From positions 11,745,950-11,809,949 of the forward strand of contig NC_058502.1 in the NCBI RefSeq assembly GCF_020382885.2: 64,000 nt of DNA, written 5' to 3'. Positions 11,948 to 40,193 of the stretch are shown here, piece by piece (positions within the stretch are counted from its first letter, which is position 1; each line of letters begins with the position of its first letter). The notes below the pieces were generated by a model. That model worked only from the letters and a program-made list of their open reading frames with translations. It was not told the DNA's origin and did not search any database. Position numbers and translations under genes: made by a program. The stretch comes from Scatophagus argus (lineage: Eukaryota; Chordata; Actinopteri; Scatophagidae).

Positions 11948-13779
11948 TATGAGTGACACATACTGAGACATTGTTAGGATTTCTCTCAGAAAACCACATC
12001 AGATGGTGTATGGCCTTTATCTCAGTGAAACAAAACAAAGCTGAAGAAGTTTCACTTTTTTCCCCTCATGTTTCTCTAGCTGTGGAAACAAGCTGTGGTT
12101 GTGACCGTGACATTCAAGTGTTTGCACTTCTAAAGTGTAAATAGCCAAGGGTGTATTACTGATGGGATGCATGAGAATTTGCATTTTCCAAAGTCATTAT
12201 GGTATTATCAGGTAAATGTAATTTGCATTTCGTTTGAATACACTAAACCAAGCCACTTCTGTTACTCACCTGGTTATCTGTGCTCCTACAGGCCGTAGAA
12301 CTTACATATATGTAGCATGTGTTTTGTCAGATGTATGTAGAGCGTGAAGGCTGAATGTTTGCATGCGTAAGACAAATAATAGATTTCTTGCCTTGATATC
12401 AAATGGAGCACACAAAGGCATGTACACAAACACAAACTTGCACAGACGTACACACAAATACACGAGGCAGATTGTGGTCAGGCTCAGCGGGCACTGATGT
12501 CTGTTATTGCATGCACACACTCCATCAGTCATTGCACTACACAGGGAGCAGCAGGGAGGTCCTGTGCTCTTTGTTGTTGCTGTGTCTGGTCCCTTGTTAG
12601 AGAATTGATGACACTGTCTTTGGAAAACAAACAAGGCGGGAAGCTAAAAAGGTGGTCACTCACCACGGCTCTCTGACCCGGAGACACAGAGGCCATCGCA
12701 ACATGTGAGCAACTCTGCAACGGCCCCCTTGGAATGCGCTGCAGTGTGTGTGTGTGCACGCGCTCCTGTTTGTGTTTCAGCGATACCACAGCTGGAATGT
12801 GACTGTCTTGTGCCTGAATGTGTACTTTTGTGCGGTTTAGTGTCAGCGTCCTACAGCAACAATGTTAACCTGCATGCAAAATGAAAACACTGTGATAACA
12901 GAAACCTTGTTGGCACTGCTCTTTTTTTTGCCATATGTACGTTCAATGCCAAAATAAATGTTCCACATGTCAGTGTCAAGGAAATGCGGAGAGGGGGTCT
13001 GTGAATGTTTGGCTGACTAACTCATTGATCTGGATGTGACACACTCCCCCTGTGGGCACGGTCTTACCAGAGGCTACTCCTGTCACTCCTTGCTCTGACT
13101 CACACTTCACATCACAGCGCAGACTGTTGTCCTGGGGCCTCCCCGGTACGTACACACCAAACCCCGCCCGGGGCCCCCGAGCCTTGTTCTGGGAGCTCAA
13201 ATCCCATAATTGCAGGGCTGACAGTGATAGCTAGCATAGGAGACACCCTCACCTGGTTGGAAAGAATGAAAACATCTACTGTCAAAGCGAAGCGAGGAGA
13301 TGAGTGGGGGTGGTACCCAGTATGGGGAAAGTGAGTAACATCTGGGACAAACAGGAGGGGAAAACAGCAACTGGGTGTTCAGTGATACCTGGTATTAGGA
13401 ATAATTGTACCACTTTTGTACAGTGTATGGGGTTTATAAGATAAAGCTTATTCATTATTATTAAGAAAAAGTTAGAGGTTACAACAATGTGATAATTTGT
13501 TTGGCCAGTGTATATGATCCAAAAGCAGGATTTTGTTTAGCCTTTTTAGATTCATCTTTAATTCATCAGACAGACCACACCATTAGACCACTGAGCCACT
13601 AGTTTTCTGTAATAAAACTTCAGAGTATCAGTAACAATATCATTTTATTAACCTCTTCACATTAGCAACTGTAGAATTATGATCCAAATGGATTTTTCTC
13701 CACCTAAAATGCTATAAAGCATTATTTAATGGCGTATTAACCAACAGTGTGTCATGAAGTTTAAAGTAGTGTTTGGTTT

Positions 13780-14110
13780 TTGGCCATTAGGGGGAAATGG
13801 AACAAGCTGTAACGCAACACTGGTATTATCACCTCATAACAGTATAAACGGTTGCCTATTTACACATCCTGCAGCCACGGAGCAACATTAGCATTTGTTT
13901 GTGTTTTCTGCTCATGAAGACTCCAAATCCAGTATTTCCTCTCTTTTTTTTTTTGCTCTATCGGACTCCGCCAACTACTGAAAAGAAAAGAAAAACATCT
14001 GCTCCTTAGTGGTTATATGCTCTCTTATGTTCACTGGCTAGTCTAACTAACTTTGTCTCTGGGCAGGTGGCATATAGTAGGTTTATCAGAACATTTTCAA
14101 TGAAAACAGC
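13780..14110. repeat. Possible dispersed fish repeat (degenerate)
   Basis: The stretch around 14000-14070 (ctgctccttagtgg, atgctctcttatgttcac, tggctagtc, gggcaggtgg) resembles a short repeat I have seen often in teleost intergenic DNA. There are no clear ends and no coding capacity. This is recognition from memory of a degenerate copy. Confidence 0.3.
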
Positions 14111-15764
14111 TGTCTCAAAGTAACATTGAGACTGAACAACAACAATGAAATTTTGGGGTGTATAGAACAAAAAATAATGAGCTGAAAGGCGCTAAAACAC
14201 TCCATACAGCTGACAGGAATTACAAAATTAGATGATAATTCTCAGTATATTCCTGTGTCCTCATGTCATCATTTTACACATTATTTGTATAAAAATATTA
14301 ATTAATGGAACTTCAACTCCATGGATGGTCCATGTGGCCTTTTCTGTTAAAAGCATGTTAAAAGTTAAAAGCAAGCACAGACTTAAAACTCATCTATAAA
14401 ATCTATAAAATGTAAACACCCCCTGCAGACATGTTTTAATGCATAAATATATCTATTTGGATCTAATATGGTTTTTCCACAACTAAATTATATAACATGT
14501 TCATAAATTCTTAAAATGATGCTTACTTCTCCTCCTTCATTTAAAAATTGACAATATGTAAATACCGTCCCTTTCAAACATTTGACTGAAACGTCCTCCT
14601 TTTCTAGTTAATAAATTTGAGCAGCATCAGTACTTTGAACTACTTTATATTATATCTAGTATTTCAGTCTAACAACGTGGATATTTTATAATCTGCACAC
14701 ATTTTTGAGTGTAAAATCTTAATTAGTGCAGTAACTAGTAACTACTATATGGCAATTGTAACATGCTGTGTACTAAAAGTGCAAAGTAGCACAAGACAAG
14801 CACCTCAAAATTGCACCAAGTGCAGTACTGAAAAATTAGAAAGTGGCAGCGTCCTAGTGTATTCTGCCATCACTGAGTTTAACTACACAGACTAGGTGGA
14901 ACCATGCAGCAGTCCCTACAGGAACATTAACCCTGAGGCCTTAAACTCAGCCTCAAGTGTGGCCAGAAAGCTTTCCGACAAAGTCACGCTCCTGGCAGGG
15001 GAAAGCCGGCTGGAGTGGCCCTCATTTATCAACCACTTCAGCTCCTGCAGACAGCTGTGGGGAGAGCACAGAGGAGCCGGTGTGTTTACACCACGGCTCA
15101 TCCGAAGCCTTCGCAGACAGAATCCTTGTACATACTCATTTATACAGTCTAACATGCACTCACTCATAGTCCCAAATGTCAGCCTAAAGCATTTATGTCT
15201 GATCGGTTAGTGTTAAAAATGGACATTTATGATAGTACGAACGGCCTCATTTTCTGAAACAGAGCTCGCACTGTTAAGGGTGAAGTCTTTGACTCATTTG
15301 ACCTCAATGGGTGTTATTTTTTTAATAAATGGAAGGCATAACACGGTGCAGAACAAACTCATTCCACAGTAGTTACAGTGAATACTCCTGATACAATCTT
15401 TAGTAATGTTTTGGCACCGCCTTGTGGCGAAATTCTTTATTGCAACCATTTGCTGACCCACCCCCCACGTCCCTTTCGATACCACACATTTGTTGTGACG
15501 TTTGTCAGTCATGTTACAGAGGTACTCATTGGTGATTGGTTAATATCCCCTCTGCGTGCATCTTGTGTGAACTTTGACCCGACCCTGATCAGTGCCGGGA
15601 TTGGCTTGGTAGATACATCTCGATTTCAATTGGTAAATCCGCTCACTCCCACTTCACATTCCCCAAATCCAAGTTGAAGGTGAAAGTCTTTTCATCCCGT
15701 GAACTGTCCCGGTGCTGCGCCGATAACCGTTTGTTGTTGCACCGTTGCCACGGTCTCCAGTTAA

Positions 15765-20191
<4,427 letters not shown>

Positions 20192-21192
20192 AGGACTGCA
20201 CTACCCACAGTTCCCAGCACTTCTTCCTGATGGCACCGAGCCACCTGACTCCAGAGAAAGTGTTTGTATCCTGCAGATTTTCTGGAACAAACACAAACTC
20301 TCATTTGCACAAATATACAGTCAGTCTTCGTCTCACTGGCCCTGTTTCTCCTCTCGGTGTTTGTACTAAGCTTGGATAACAAATCCTGGTCCTATTTTTA
20401 CCTGACAGCACAAAGATGATCAAAATTTTAATGTTCTCGTTTAACTCGTGGTAGGACAGCAAATACGAGAATTATTCCTTTAAGTAATCATGTAATCATC
20501 AATTAGTGCATGTGTCATTACCGGGACCTTTGAGAGGGTTCATACATATGTGACTGTATTAGAGACAGATACCTCAGCAGTGCTGACTCCAACCTCTAAA
20601 AAATGCTTAATGTCACACTGTCATCCATTCCAAGTGTTAATAACACATTTTTTAATTAGCCAGCAGTAATTAGCATGTATGATTAACGGTTGTTAAGAGC
20701 ATTTGAGTAATACTAACATGACCAAACTGACTCATTGCAGAGGAAGCAATTGAAGTGCATGTTGTAAGTATTTACCACTTCTGTCATTACTGAAGTAACC
20801 GTATTACTTTTATTGCTGGATGTAATTTGAACAATTATTGAATGTTCTCAGGAAGATATTTTTAACTTGAACTATGTAATTTATTAATGATCCTGTCTTC
20901 CGCCCCAGAGGGGTTACACTAATTACCTCACTTCTAATCTCTATTGGTAGAGCACAAATGGCACTGAATGGTCCTAACAGGTGCGGTGAATCCAGCCTAA
21001 CCTCTGTTTTCTGTGGCCCACTTACTGTTGCTGGATGTTTCTGGTTTTGTCAGGCGCCTGCCAAGTTATTGCTGAGTTTGCACAGCGATCGTCTGTTCCT
21101 ATCACTGGTGTACTATTATGTAAGAGGTCAGTGGCACAAACAAACACTAATGATCAACTGGCCTGCTGTCATATCAGTGTACACAGTACACC

Positions 21193-21283
21193 AATAAAGC
21201 AGTAATGCTGTTGAGCAAATGAAATGAAAAAAAAAAAGTCCTTATCAGACAGTCTAATGGGATGAATAAACACTACTAATAAA
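21193..21283 (+). terminator. got1: Candidate poly(A) signals for got1
   Basis: Three AATAAA hexamers lie about 1.0-1.1 kb past the got1 stop, at 21193-21198, 21265-21270 and 21278-21283. A GT-rich stretch (agtatgtttgtactgttgtc) follows at 21295-21314, the usual arrangement downstream of a cleavage site. Confidence 0.45.
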
Positions 21284-21470
21284 GAACTATAAACAGTATG
21301 TTTGTACTGTTGTCACATATGTTGGACTTGATATGGGTTTAATGATAAGATTCCCATTTATGCAACAGCTTTTATCAGTTGTTTAAAGTGAGAAGAGAGC
21401 AGCGTACACACTTTGAAGTAGATTATAAATAATGAAAACAAAACAAAGACGGCAATAATGATTCAGTCAG

Positions 21471-21476
21471 TTTATT
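21471..21476 (-). terminator. cnnm1: Candidate poly(A) signal for cnnm1
   Basis: This is AATAAA on the minus strand (TTTATT on plus), about 2.2 kb past the cnnm1 stop. In my reading it was the first clear AATAAA on that strand beyond the stop. No transcript evidence is available. Confidence 0.35.
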
Positions 21477-23639
21477 AACAATTTAATTATCCCTTATGTA
21501 GATCATATGTTGGTATCTTTGGCTACCTTATAATCATCTGAATTTTACATTACAAAATGTAATTTTGCCTTTTCGTCCCACTCTTACAAATATAAATCTG
21601 TGTTAAACAACTGCAAAATCTGTCAAGACCTTCAGCTGAGAGCGTTTTCTGATTCACCCAAATCCTCTTGCAAAAGACTTCCCACTGCATGTTCTGTGTA
21701 CTTAAGGGGGTCAGTGTGAATAGCTTAGCAGTGCAGTTTCCTTTGTACTTCCACAGCCTTAGAAGGCAGAATGAATTACATCACACTGTCCCCAAACACC
21801 ACCTGTGTGTTCTGTGTGTGTGTGTATAAGGGAGAGAGAGGGGAAGGAGGTGGTGGCTTGACGTCAGTGTGCGTCACATTGCTTTCCTCTTTCATTTCTC
21901 GTTCTCTCAGCGAACCTTCCAAGGTGTCACAGTGCAGATCAGCTGCAGCTAACACTGAAGAGGATCAAATCATTCATAGAATCATCTTCATAGAATGTTA
22001 TAGATAGATTATTTCTAGCACCGTGGCTTCACATTTTCCTTCAATGAGCAGCATTCCTTGGCCTCGTTCACCCTCTTCGGTAGCCAAGATACAGCGACGT
22101 TTGGCCATTTCTCTAGTCTTTCATTGCAGCAGTTGCTTTTCTCAACTTTAGCAGTTAAAACATCGGGGTGCTGGTTCATTTTAAACTCCACGGCCGCTTA
22201 AGATTTCAGTAAGTCGCACACTGCACCTCCGTGGGGAGAAGCGACTGTAAGTTGGTTATCGTCCTATTCATGCATCTCTTTACTTAAGCATGCACATGGT
22301 GGCACTCTACACAGGATAATTCTACAGGAAAAGCAGTATAAACAAACATGCAAGCAGCAACTACTCTTCCTCAAGAACACTCAAGCTATCCCCTTGGATC
22401 CATAGACCCTAAAGATCCAAAACCCCTAGCTTATTTTGAATTGGTGTATGCAGCTTTAGTGACTGACCCCGTGAGAGGTGAGCTGCACACAGAAAAGTGG
22501 CTAATATGGGAGGTGATGGTGTGATGTGCTATCAAACAATAGGGCTAATGATTCCTTTAAATGTGGTAATATCAAGAGAAAACAAATAACTGCTTTTTTT
22601 TGATAGAAACACTAAAATTTTGTGTTTGCAGCTACATATTCACAGAGAAGGGAATGTTTTAATGGAAAGACGTACTGAAACAGACTGTATGTAGGACACA
22701 CATTCATTGTATGTGTGTGGTGATAAATTCAAGCCATTTACAGTGTGTAAGGTGACTTATATTGCTATCTTTAAATTAGTTTTGGTAATTTGGACACTTC
22801 CATACAAAAAAATCAGGTAAGAAATTGTGTTATTTATCTGTAGCATAGGTATCTTCAAAATTATGCACACCCCTCTAGACTTGCTGAGAGGTCAGTGTAT
22901 ACAGTAAAGTAGTCATTCAAGCTGAGAATTCACTTATGGCTTTTTTCATAATTGTGTTCTTTTAATCTGGTGTAAAAATTGTGCTCTTGTCTGGTGGCTT
23001 ATTTCTCATTAGCCAATGGCTAGTGTGTCGGGTTGTGATGGCAGTATAGGCGGCACCTTTATGGCAAAACTGGGGCAGTTCCCTGTGCAAAGAACATTTT
23101 CAGTATGTGGGAACTGCCTCATAATAAATATAGTTGTATTCATTGTTTGATCAAGTAAAAGGTCGAAGGCGGCTCAGATATTATCTAAGGACCTTGCTGA
23201 GAGATTGTGTAAAGTCCAGAAGTACAGGTAGAGTCTGTTATCAAATTACAAGCTGTTCTGCTGGCTACAATGACATAATTAAATGTTAACATTATAGATA
23301 GAGCTACTATAAAACCGTTGACTACAAAACATGATGAAAACCTGCTGAAATCCATACAGTCCAGTGTAAGGCTGGATAAATCCAATACTATGTTAGTCAG
23401 ATCTGTCCCATTTAAAGTTCCTTTAAGGGTGTGAAGTCAGGCAGAGGTGGGACAGAGTGCACCAGTGGACCTGAGTATTACTGGTGGCTAGAACAGAGAA
23501 CATGGCTCAGTCTCCTGTGAGAGCTGTGTGGGAGCATGTGGGGCAGGGGGACTCTATGAAGTGGTGGCTCTTTAGTAAGGACAAAAAGATAAGGAGGAAG
23601 AAGGCGGACACTTCACCCCTCTTCCTCAGTGTGTCTGTG

Positions 23640-35594
<11,955 letters not shown>

Positions 35595-36340
35595 GGGAGA
35601 ACTGGGTCACGTGGTGTAACGGGATGGATGGAGCAGCTGGGTGGCCATATCTATGAAGAAGAGGATGGGTATGTTACACAGAAAGAGAGGGAGTGAGAAA
35701 CATTCAGGAAGAGGGTGCACCAGAGTCCTTAAATATACATGACAAACCGTGACGTCGGCCTGTCTTATTTGCTTTCTGCCACTTTCTAAAAATAGAAGGC
35801 AGGAAATGCCCGATCATGAATGATTAATGTGATGCACGGGCTCACGCAACTTACAACTATGGAAAAGCCTCAATAGGCAAAATATAAAATAGGCGGATAT
35901 CACACTTACATCAAATCAAGAACGTAAAAATATACAGAAATGCGCTATTAAAAGGTTCGTCAGAGTCAACATTTTGGTCATTTATCGCCGACTTTTGCAG
36001 AACAAATAGAATAAAAGGAGTCCCAAATATTGCACAGCTGAGGTGTATTTTTATTTCTTTGCTATTTTTGATATGTCCACCAGGTGGCAGCATAATCGCC
36101 TGTTTCAGTGCAGCCTCAGCTCAGGAGTAGCCTACTGTACGATGTAGGCTTCAAACTTGAAACACCGGATAACGCGCTGGGATTTATTTCTTTGTCATGA
36201 AAAAACAGTTTCGTTCAAAGCATCCTCATCAGATGTTGTAGGCGCTCAACGCGTTTTAGAAGAATATTTTACATTTTTGATCCCGCAGCTTATAGGCTTT
36301 CACGTACAACTTTTATATTCCGTGCGATATAGTTTACATA

Positions 36341-36360
36341 AATAATAATAATAATAATAA
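36341..36360. repeat. AAT microsatellite
   Basis: Six to seven AAT units. Confidence 0.85.
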
Positions 36361-36476
36361 GACCACAGTAGATGAAGTACAAATGTTAATAAAAATTAAA
36401 AGGAGATGAAATATTAAGATGTTCTGTAAAAGTACTGTCTCATATAACCAAAATGCAGTCCCAGCAAGAAAATAGG

Positions 36477-36482
36477 TTATTA

Positions 36483-36525
<43 letters not shown>
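36477..36525. repeat. ATT microsatellite
   Basis: About 16 TTA units with one interruption (ttattattgttatt) near the left end. Confidence 0.92.
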
Positions 36526-39500
36526 GACCGTTGATGGGCTGCTTGTGAATATTCAGTGCAGGCTTCGTACAGCACACTCACAGTAAGTCGGATTTACGAG
36601 ATAGGAAACTGAAGGTGAAAATAGTCCTGGCAAGTGTTAAACACTTAAACACGCACAATCTCTGTCTGCTCTCCGTCAGCCACACGTCCACCATAACATT
36701 TGGAGAAAAAGACTTTGCACGCAAGAACAAAGCACCCTGGGCTCAGAGGAGCACCAGTGAAATAAAGACAATCCTGTTTTAGTTTTTGTTCGGTCCAAAG
36801 AAATCATGTATGGGGCCTAACACACACCGTATGTATGATATGATGAGTTTATTCGCCGATTTTACTTGTTTTTTTTAATTCTAATTTTTAAAACTTCACC
36901 CAGATTTTATTCTTTTGCAAAAAATCGCACTTCATCGCATGTTATTTCAGTCGATAGAAACTTTGTCGATGGTGATAATAACGACTGAAACAAAACAAAT
37001 AAAGCTTCCAGAAAACCACGATAGTTAATTTTCCGACGCTGCTGCACAGAACATTTCTTTGTGTCTGTCTGTTTCCCTTTAGGAAGCTTTTTTAAAATCT
37101 CTGAAGAACATCCTATTATACTTAAGTAGTCTCTCGAATTAATCGTTTGTTAATCGTCTCTTACTGATAATGGAACAACTTTTGTGAGCTGAGGTGTGTT
37201 CCCTTCCACGATTCACTTATGTTATCATTAAAATGTCCGAGTGCCATAAAATATTCGCCAAAATACGCGGAGCTATTCAGTTAATATAACAAAAAAAGTG
37301 AAGAATTCCTGCTGAATTTAATCAACACTGATAACGATTATCTTTTGCTAAACAGAACGTAATGAAGTTGACGTACAGCAGAAGCTGCTGAGTCCATGAA
37401 TTCCTCTGTAGTTTATTTTTTCCTCTCATATTAGTGCTGAATGTCCGCCCCCATACGTTTGTAAGGGACATAATTACGCTTATAGAGCTGGTTTATTGAG
37501 GCCATCACTGTTGGTAACTCGTCATGTTTTTCCTCACTGAACATGTTTCATATGAATATCATTTTCGTTCAATCAAACAGTTTTATTAAAAACAGGCTGC
37601 TGGAACTGAACTTAAATCTTAGAGCTTTCGTTTAAAACTATGGATCTGATTTTTCATGTATACTTCATTAAAATATTCTGCTGGGCAGCTAAGTGTGTGT
37701 GTGTGTAGAGAGAGAGTCACGGTGCTGTTTTGATTTAGTCGTAATCTGAGCCTCAGATCTGTCCCATTATTATTTTTTGTTGTTTGTTTTTTTTCTTTTA
37801 CAAACTTTCATTTTGAACAGTTTCCTCCATGGCTGTCGATCACGCCGAGAGGTCATCCTTAAAAGCTGTGGCCACTTTCTCAGCGAAACGACACAAAGCA
37901 TGTGGTAGTCAGTACAAATGCTCTAAAACACACTAACGTACGCAATTTCCTCTTGAAATATTGTACAGTTATATTGATGTTTCGTTTGGATAACGTTTCT
38001 GTGTGCTTTACTTAGAAAAACATTCCCAACACTGTAAGTTACACGCTAGAAGTCCCTTAGCTCGGTTTAATATTTAAAACCTAATTCAAGAACTATTTGA
38101 ATATATATATATAAAAGTTAAATACCTTTAAAACTTGGGTTATATTGAAACCACATGTTAACTATGATTTCTAGCTCAGACGCAATGACAACACGAAGTA
38201 ACATGCAGAAGAAGAGTCTTAGTTGAATCTCGGGGAAAAGGACGGATGATCAGGACAGGACGCTGCTGGACTCAAGTCTCACATCCTGAGATGTTCATCT
38301 TTGTGTCACAGCAGTGTTTCTAAAAGGCAGGCCTCTCTGGCCCCAAGCTGCCTTTTTTCACGTTTTGTTGGAGATTTAACAGGATCATTTTACAGATGCG
38401 TCATTGCAAAACTGCAGTCTGCTGGATTCTTTTAATGCGTTTAATGGGGACTTTGGTGCGTAAAACCTGAAACGTTAACACTTTGGGTAATTTTGCGGTT
38501 AAATGTATTCATGAGTGGGTGCTGTAGGCCCGTGTGGGTAAGATTAAACCGGTCTTTACTCGGTACATTTTCTTCCCATGTAGTTTGCTGCTCATCTGTG
38601 AGAAAGCAATGACCTTAAACGACCACCTCTTGCTACACTGACCGCCTGGTGAGACTGCGCCCTGGAGAAATCACAACAGACTGCACTTTGTTTGGTGTGT
38701 TTTGCGTTCACCAGGGTCCCGAGAACATCTGGAGAGAAAAGTCACATAAAGGCTTCATAGGTGAGTTCCGTGTGTAGAAACCTAAATCCCAAAATGGGTT
38801 TGGATGTTTTGAAAAAGGGCCAAACTGTTCATGTTGCCATCTCCGAATGACATTTAAAAAATATGCAATCAATCAGTTGTTTGTCGAAGCAATCTGACGC
38901 CTTTTCAGTTCCATGAAACATGAAATATCCTGTTCAGAAGATTGCATCTTTTCTCGTTTTGAGGCAGGCCTTCTTTTGCACTCATTAACTTTGCAGCCTT
39001 GGAGATTCCTACACTGTAGGTCTAACAACATTTTCTGCTGGGACACTTAATTCACAGTGTGCAGCCAGCGATGTAGGCGACACAATGCAAAGAGCTTTAG
39101 TCAGTAATCGCTTTTGAGGATGAGTATCTGAGTTTACGCAATCAATATGAATGTGAGGTGGGTAAATTAGAGTTTAGATGAGTTTAACCTAAACTAAGTC
39201 GATGTAGAGCTCATGTTTAAATGTGAGAATTATGTACATTTTACATCAAGGGTTTCTTTGTTGAATAACAATAAAGCTACACATTCCTATCTGTAAAATG
39301 AATAGATGCGTCAGGCAAAAGGACTCACTTTGTGAGAGCATTTGCTTCATCATTCAGTCATCTTTATCAACAACCTACCAACGTGTAAATGTGCACAGCA
39401 GCTTCTTAACACTGAGCAATTTTGGGGCTTCACTCCATTGCTGGATTCAGATTTGGTTTTCCATAGAATTATATTTCGATTGTTGAAGTATTTCACTCGT

Positions 39501-39915
39501 GATTTTAAAAATATTGACGCTCATTTAATCGGAAAACAACATAACAGTGCGTCCTCGCCCCTTAAGAATGAACTGCTGTTAGCCACATGAGCTGACAAAA
39601 CTGCTTTTGAGCAGTTTGTACTCCTACCTCAGAAAACCTTAGAGGGGCGGTGCTGCCTCCTCTCCTCCTCCCAGCTTCTGGCTCTCACAACCGGGAAGGC
39701 TGGCTCGGGGCGTGCGCTCTTGTGAGCAGCTCCCAAAAATACTCAGAGGGGCGGGGGGGCAAAGGGGGTGAGACAACTAGACAGGAAGACAGATCCAGAT
39801 CGATGAGACCGAGGTAAAGAACCACCATCGAACTTCGGGGCAGCAGTTTGTTATCTTTTTCTCACCTTTAAGTCTCATTACGCGCACTGATCCTGCTGCG
39901 CTCCAAACCAAGAAG

Positions 39916-40193
39916 ATGCCCAAATCCTCACCTTGTGTATTCCCATGTTCCTCCTTGTGGCTGGCATCTTTGGCTACTTTGGTGGTACAGTCAGCACTCT
40001 CCTACTCTTCTTCTTCTTCCTCTTCTACTTATCAGAGACCTGCTACCGGTGGGAAGCGACCGGGCTTCATGGAGAGGACGCTGATTCTCCTGGATGTCAA
40101 CACCCGCAGTCCGATCAGAGTCCTCAACGACAACTTCCTTTCTTTGCAGCTGGACCCCTCGATCATCAAAGACGGTTGGCTTGACTTTCTGAG
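39916..40193 (+). CDS. hpse2: hpse2 exon 1
   Basis: It encodes residues 1-92 plus two bases: MPKSSPC start, hydrophobic leader, Ser run, then LILLDVNTR through DGWLDFL. The donor is GTACTA. No upstream in-frame ATG was seen nearby, and the start lines up with the second Met of the human protein as I remember it. Confidence 0.92.

Larger units (their letters stand above)
20192..23639. other. Convergent interval got1/cnnm1, 3' UTRs
   Basis: This 3.4 kb between two stop codons has no further recognisable exon. Candidate poly(A) signals for the two genes cluster between 21193 and 21476, so both 3' UTRs probably occupy most of the interval. A TG/GA-rich tract occurs at 21806-21841. Confidence 0.6.
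35595..39915. other. Divergent upstream region shared by cnnm1 and hpse2
   Basis: This 4.3 kb lies between two start codons on opposite strands. It contains AAT/ATT triplet repeats at 36341-36360 and 36477-36525. A GC-rich, G-run-containing stretch at 39645-39770 just before hpse2 probably overlaps its promoter or 5' UTR. No exon was recognised. Conserved non-coding elements are plausible but cannot be shown without an alignment. Confidence 0.6.

Noticed and set aside
12403..12634. Overlapping open frames rich in Thr, His, Cys and Val
   Set aside because: They arise from CA/TG-rich DNA that is open in several frames, not from a gene.
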